Origin: Beijerinckiaceae bacterium
Lineage (GTDB): Bacteria > Pseudomonadota > Alphaproteobacteria > Rhizobiales > Beijerinckiaceae
Reading direction: 5' to 3'
DNA: 6,175 bases
NCBI GenBank assembly: GCA_027311205.1
Contig: DAICZI010000113.1
Span: 1 to 6,175 of the forward strand
Below the pieces are notes generated by a model that saw only the letters and a list, made by a program, of their open reading frames with translations, was not told the origin of the DNA and made no database searches. This document shows, piece after piece, positions 5,451-6,175 of the stretch. The translations under genes and the position numbers were made by a program. Position 1 is the stretch's first letter. Each line of letters starts with the position of its first letter.

Positions 5451-6065
5451 ATGCTGGACGCTGTTGCTCAGCCTGTTAACGCGGGCTCGATTCTTGATGT
5501 TGTGTGGCCGGGAAACGCCGAGAGTCGCGGCGCTCGGCTGGTGCGCGGGGCGATTTTGGCAGCGGGCGGCGCGCTCGCGCTGACCCTGTCGGCCAAGGTG
5601 CAGGTGCCATTGCTGATTCCGATGACGCTGCAATCCTTGGTGGTTTTGCTTTTGGGTTCCTTGCTCGGCGCGCGACTCGGGCTTGCCAGTGTTCTGCTCT
5701 ATCTCACGGAGGGCGCGGCCAACCTGCCGGTTTTTGCCGGCACACCGGAAAAAGGCATCGGGCTTGCCTATATGGCCGGGCCAACGGGTGGCTATCTGGT
5801 TGGGTTCGCTGCGGCAGTGTTGCTGATTGGCGTTGCGGCGGATCGTGGTCTTGATCGCTCGATCTGGCGGCGACTGGTGGTGATGAGCCTCGGCCATGTG
5901 TTGATTTTCGCGTTCGGTTACGCTTGGCTGGCGCATTTCGTCGGGGCTGACAAGGCCTGGATGTTCGGTGTGGCACCGTTCTATGCCGCGACGGTCATCA
6001 AGACGCTGCTGGCGGCAATGCTGGCAACCGGCCTCTGGCAAGGCGCGGCGCGGCTTGCCGGCTGA
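5451..6065 (+). CDS. bioY: BioY biotin transporter (ECF S component)
   Basis: The substrate-binding membrane component of the energy-coupling-factor biotin importer. At 204 residues it is the usual size, with a short extra N-terminal stretch (about 1-28) before the first hydrophobic segment. About six membrane helices can be seen. BioY hallmarks are VPLLIPMTLQ (52-61), EGAANLPVFAG (87-97) and MAGPTGGYLVGF (108-119), followed by the C-terminal APFYAATVIKTLLAA. In this last motif many BioYs read PFxxGDxxK, where the Asp and Lys help bind biotin; here the Lys (184) is kept but the Asp position is Thr181. No bioM or bioN gene lies in the window; BioY can work alone or with shared ECF partners encoded elsewhere. 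Start: strong GAGGA six bases before ATG 5451. Likely regulated by biotin, but this is inferred from gene identity and a weak BioR-like site. Confidence 0.93.
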   Translation: MLDAVAQPVNAGSILDVVWPGNAESRGARLVRGAILAAGGALALTLSAKVQVPLLIPMTLQSLVVLLLGSLLGARLGLASVLLYLTEGAANLPVFAGTPEKGIGLAYMAGPTGGYLVGFAAAVLLIGVAADRGLDRSIWRRLVVMSLGHVLIFAFGYAWLAHFVGADKAWMFGVAPFYAATVIKTLLAAMLATGLWQGAARLAG

Positions 6066-6101
6066 GACGCCCCTTTTAGGTACCAAGGCCGCTCTGCGAC
6101 C

Positions 6102-6175
6102 ATGTCCCCGGCATCAACCCTGCGCGAGCCAGCGCTGGTTTCAGGGCTGGCGTCGGGCGCAGGCGTGTGGCGCGC
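6102..6175 (+). CDS. Possible start of a further gene, cut by the window edge
   Basis: ATG 6102 opens a frame that runs to the edge (MSPASTLREPALVSGLASGAGVWR). Only AAGG at 6085-6088 is available as a ribosome site, at a poor distance of 13 bases. I do not recognise the product. A rival reading is a minus-strand gene entering from the right and ending with ARAGLMPGTWSQSGLGT at a TAA (6078-6076), 10 bases from the bioY stop. Codon third positions are about equally GC-rich in both, so the window cannot decide. Confidence 0.25.
   Translation, partial: MSPASTLREPALVSGLASGAGVWR

Noticed and set aside
5157..6086. 309-residue minus-strand open frame opposite bioY
   Set aside because: Its product is polar, rich in Arg, Gln and His, with no domain pattern. 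It runs antisense through bioY and into the hydrolase in another frame, and opens at TTG without a ribosome site. Both overlapped genes have clear family motifs.

Overview
The window looks like chromosomal DNA of an alphaproteobacterium. It is GC-rich and GC-biased at third codon positions. It carries an OprB-type porin of the kind common in Acetobacteraceae and Hyphomicrobiales, a PepSY / OmpR-type regulator / PhoQ-like kinase operon, a LACTB2-like metallo-beta-lactamase-fold hydrolase and a BioY biotin transporter. Genus cannot be settled by eye. There is no insertion sequence, CRISPR array, tRNA or rRNA, and nothing suggests recent transfer.

Layout: bases 1-227 hold no convincing gene but end in a good sigma70-like promoter for the porin (228-1673, +). 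The porin converges on a three-gene minus-strand operon, with only 30 bases between the stop codons. Read in its own direction, that operon is a small exported PepSY protein (4194 to 3769), an OmpR/PhoP-type response regulator (3769 to 3107) and a PhoQ-like membrane histidine kinase (3110 to 1704). The genes are fused end to start: TAATG at the first junction, and at the second a TTGA overlap in which the kinase seems to start at TTG. At both junctions the Shine-Dalgarno sequence lies inside the preceding gene. A spacer of about 180-215 bases (4195-4408) holds the operon's likely control region, including a 19-bp inverted repeat. Upstream is the MBL-fold hydrolase (5329 to 4409, -). It is divergent from bioY (5451-6065, +) across about 120 bp containing two palindromes and a plausible bioY promoter. 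The last 110 bases may hold the start of another gene.

How the parts may work together: the kinase and regulator should form a two-component pathway, with the PepSY protein placed outside the inner membrane as a possible sensory modulator. The adjacent porin is a candidate target or effector, but no shared binding site shows this. BioY is a lone S component, with no ATPase or transmembrane partner visible. Most noteworthy are the tightly coupled PepSY/RR/HK unit with an unusually short ATP lid in the kinase, a perfect 13-bp-arm hairpin inside the kinase 3' end facing the porin 3' end, and the paired palindromes between the hydrolase and bioY.
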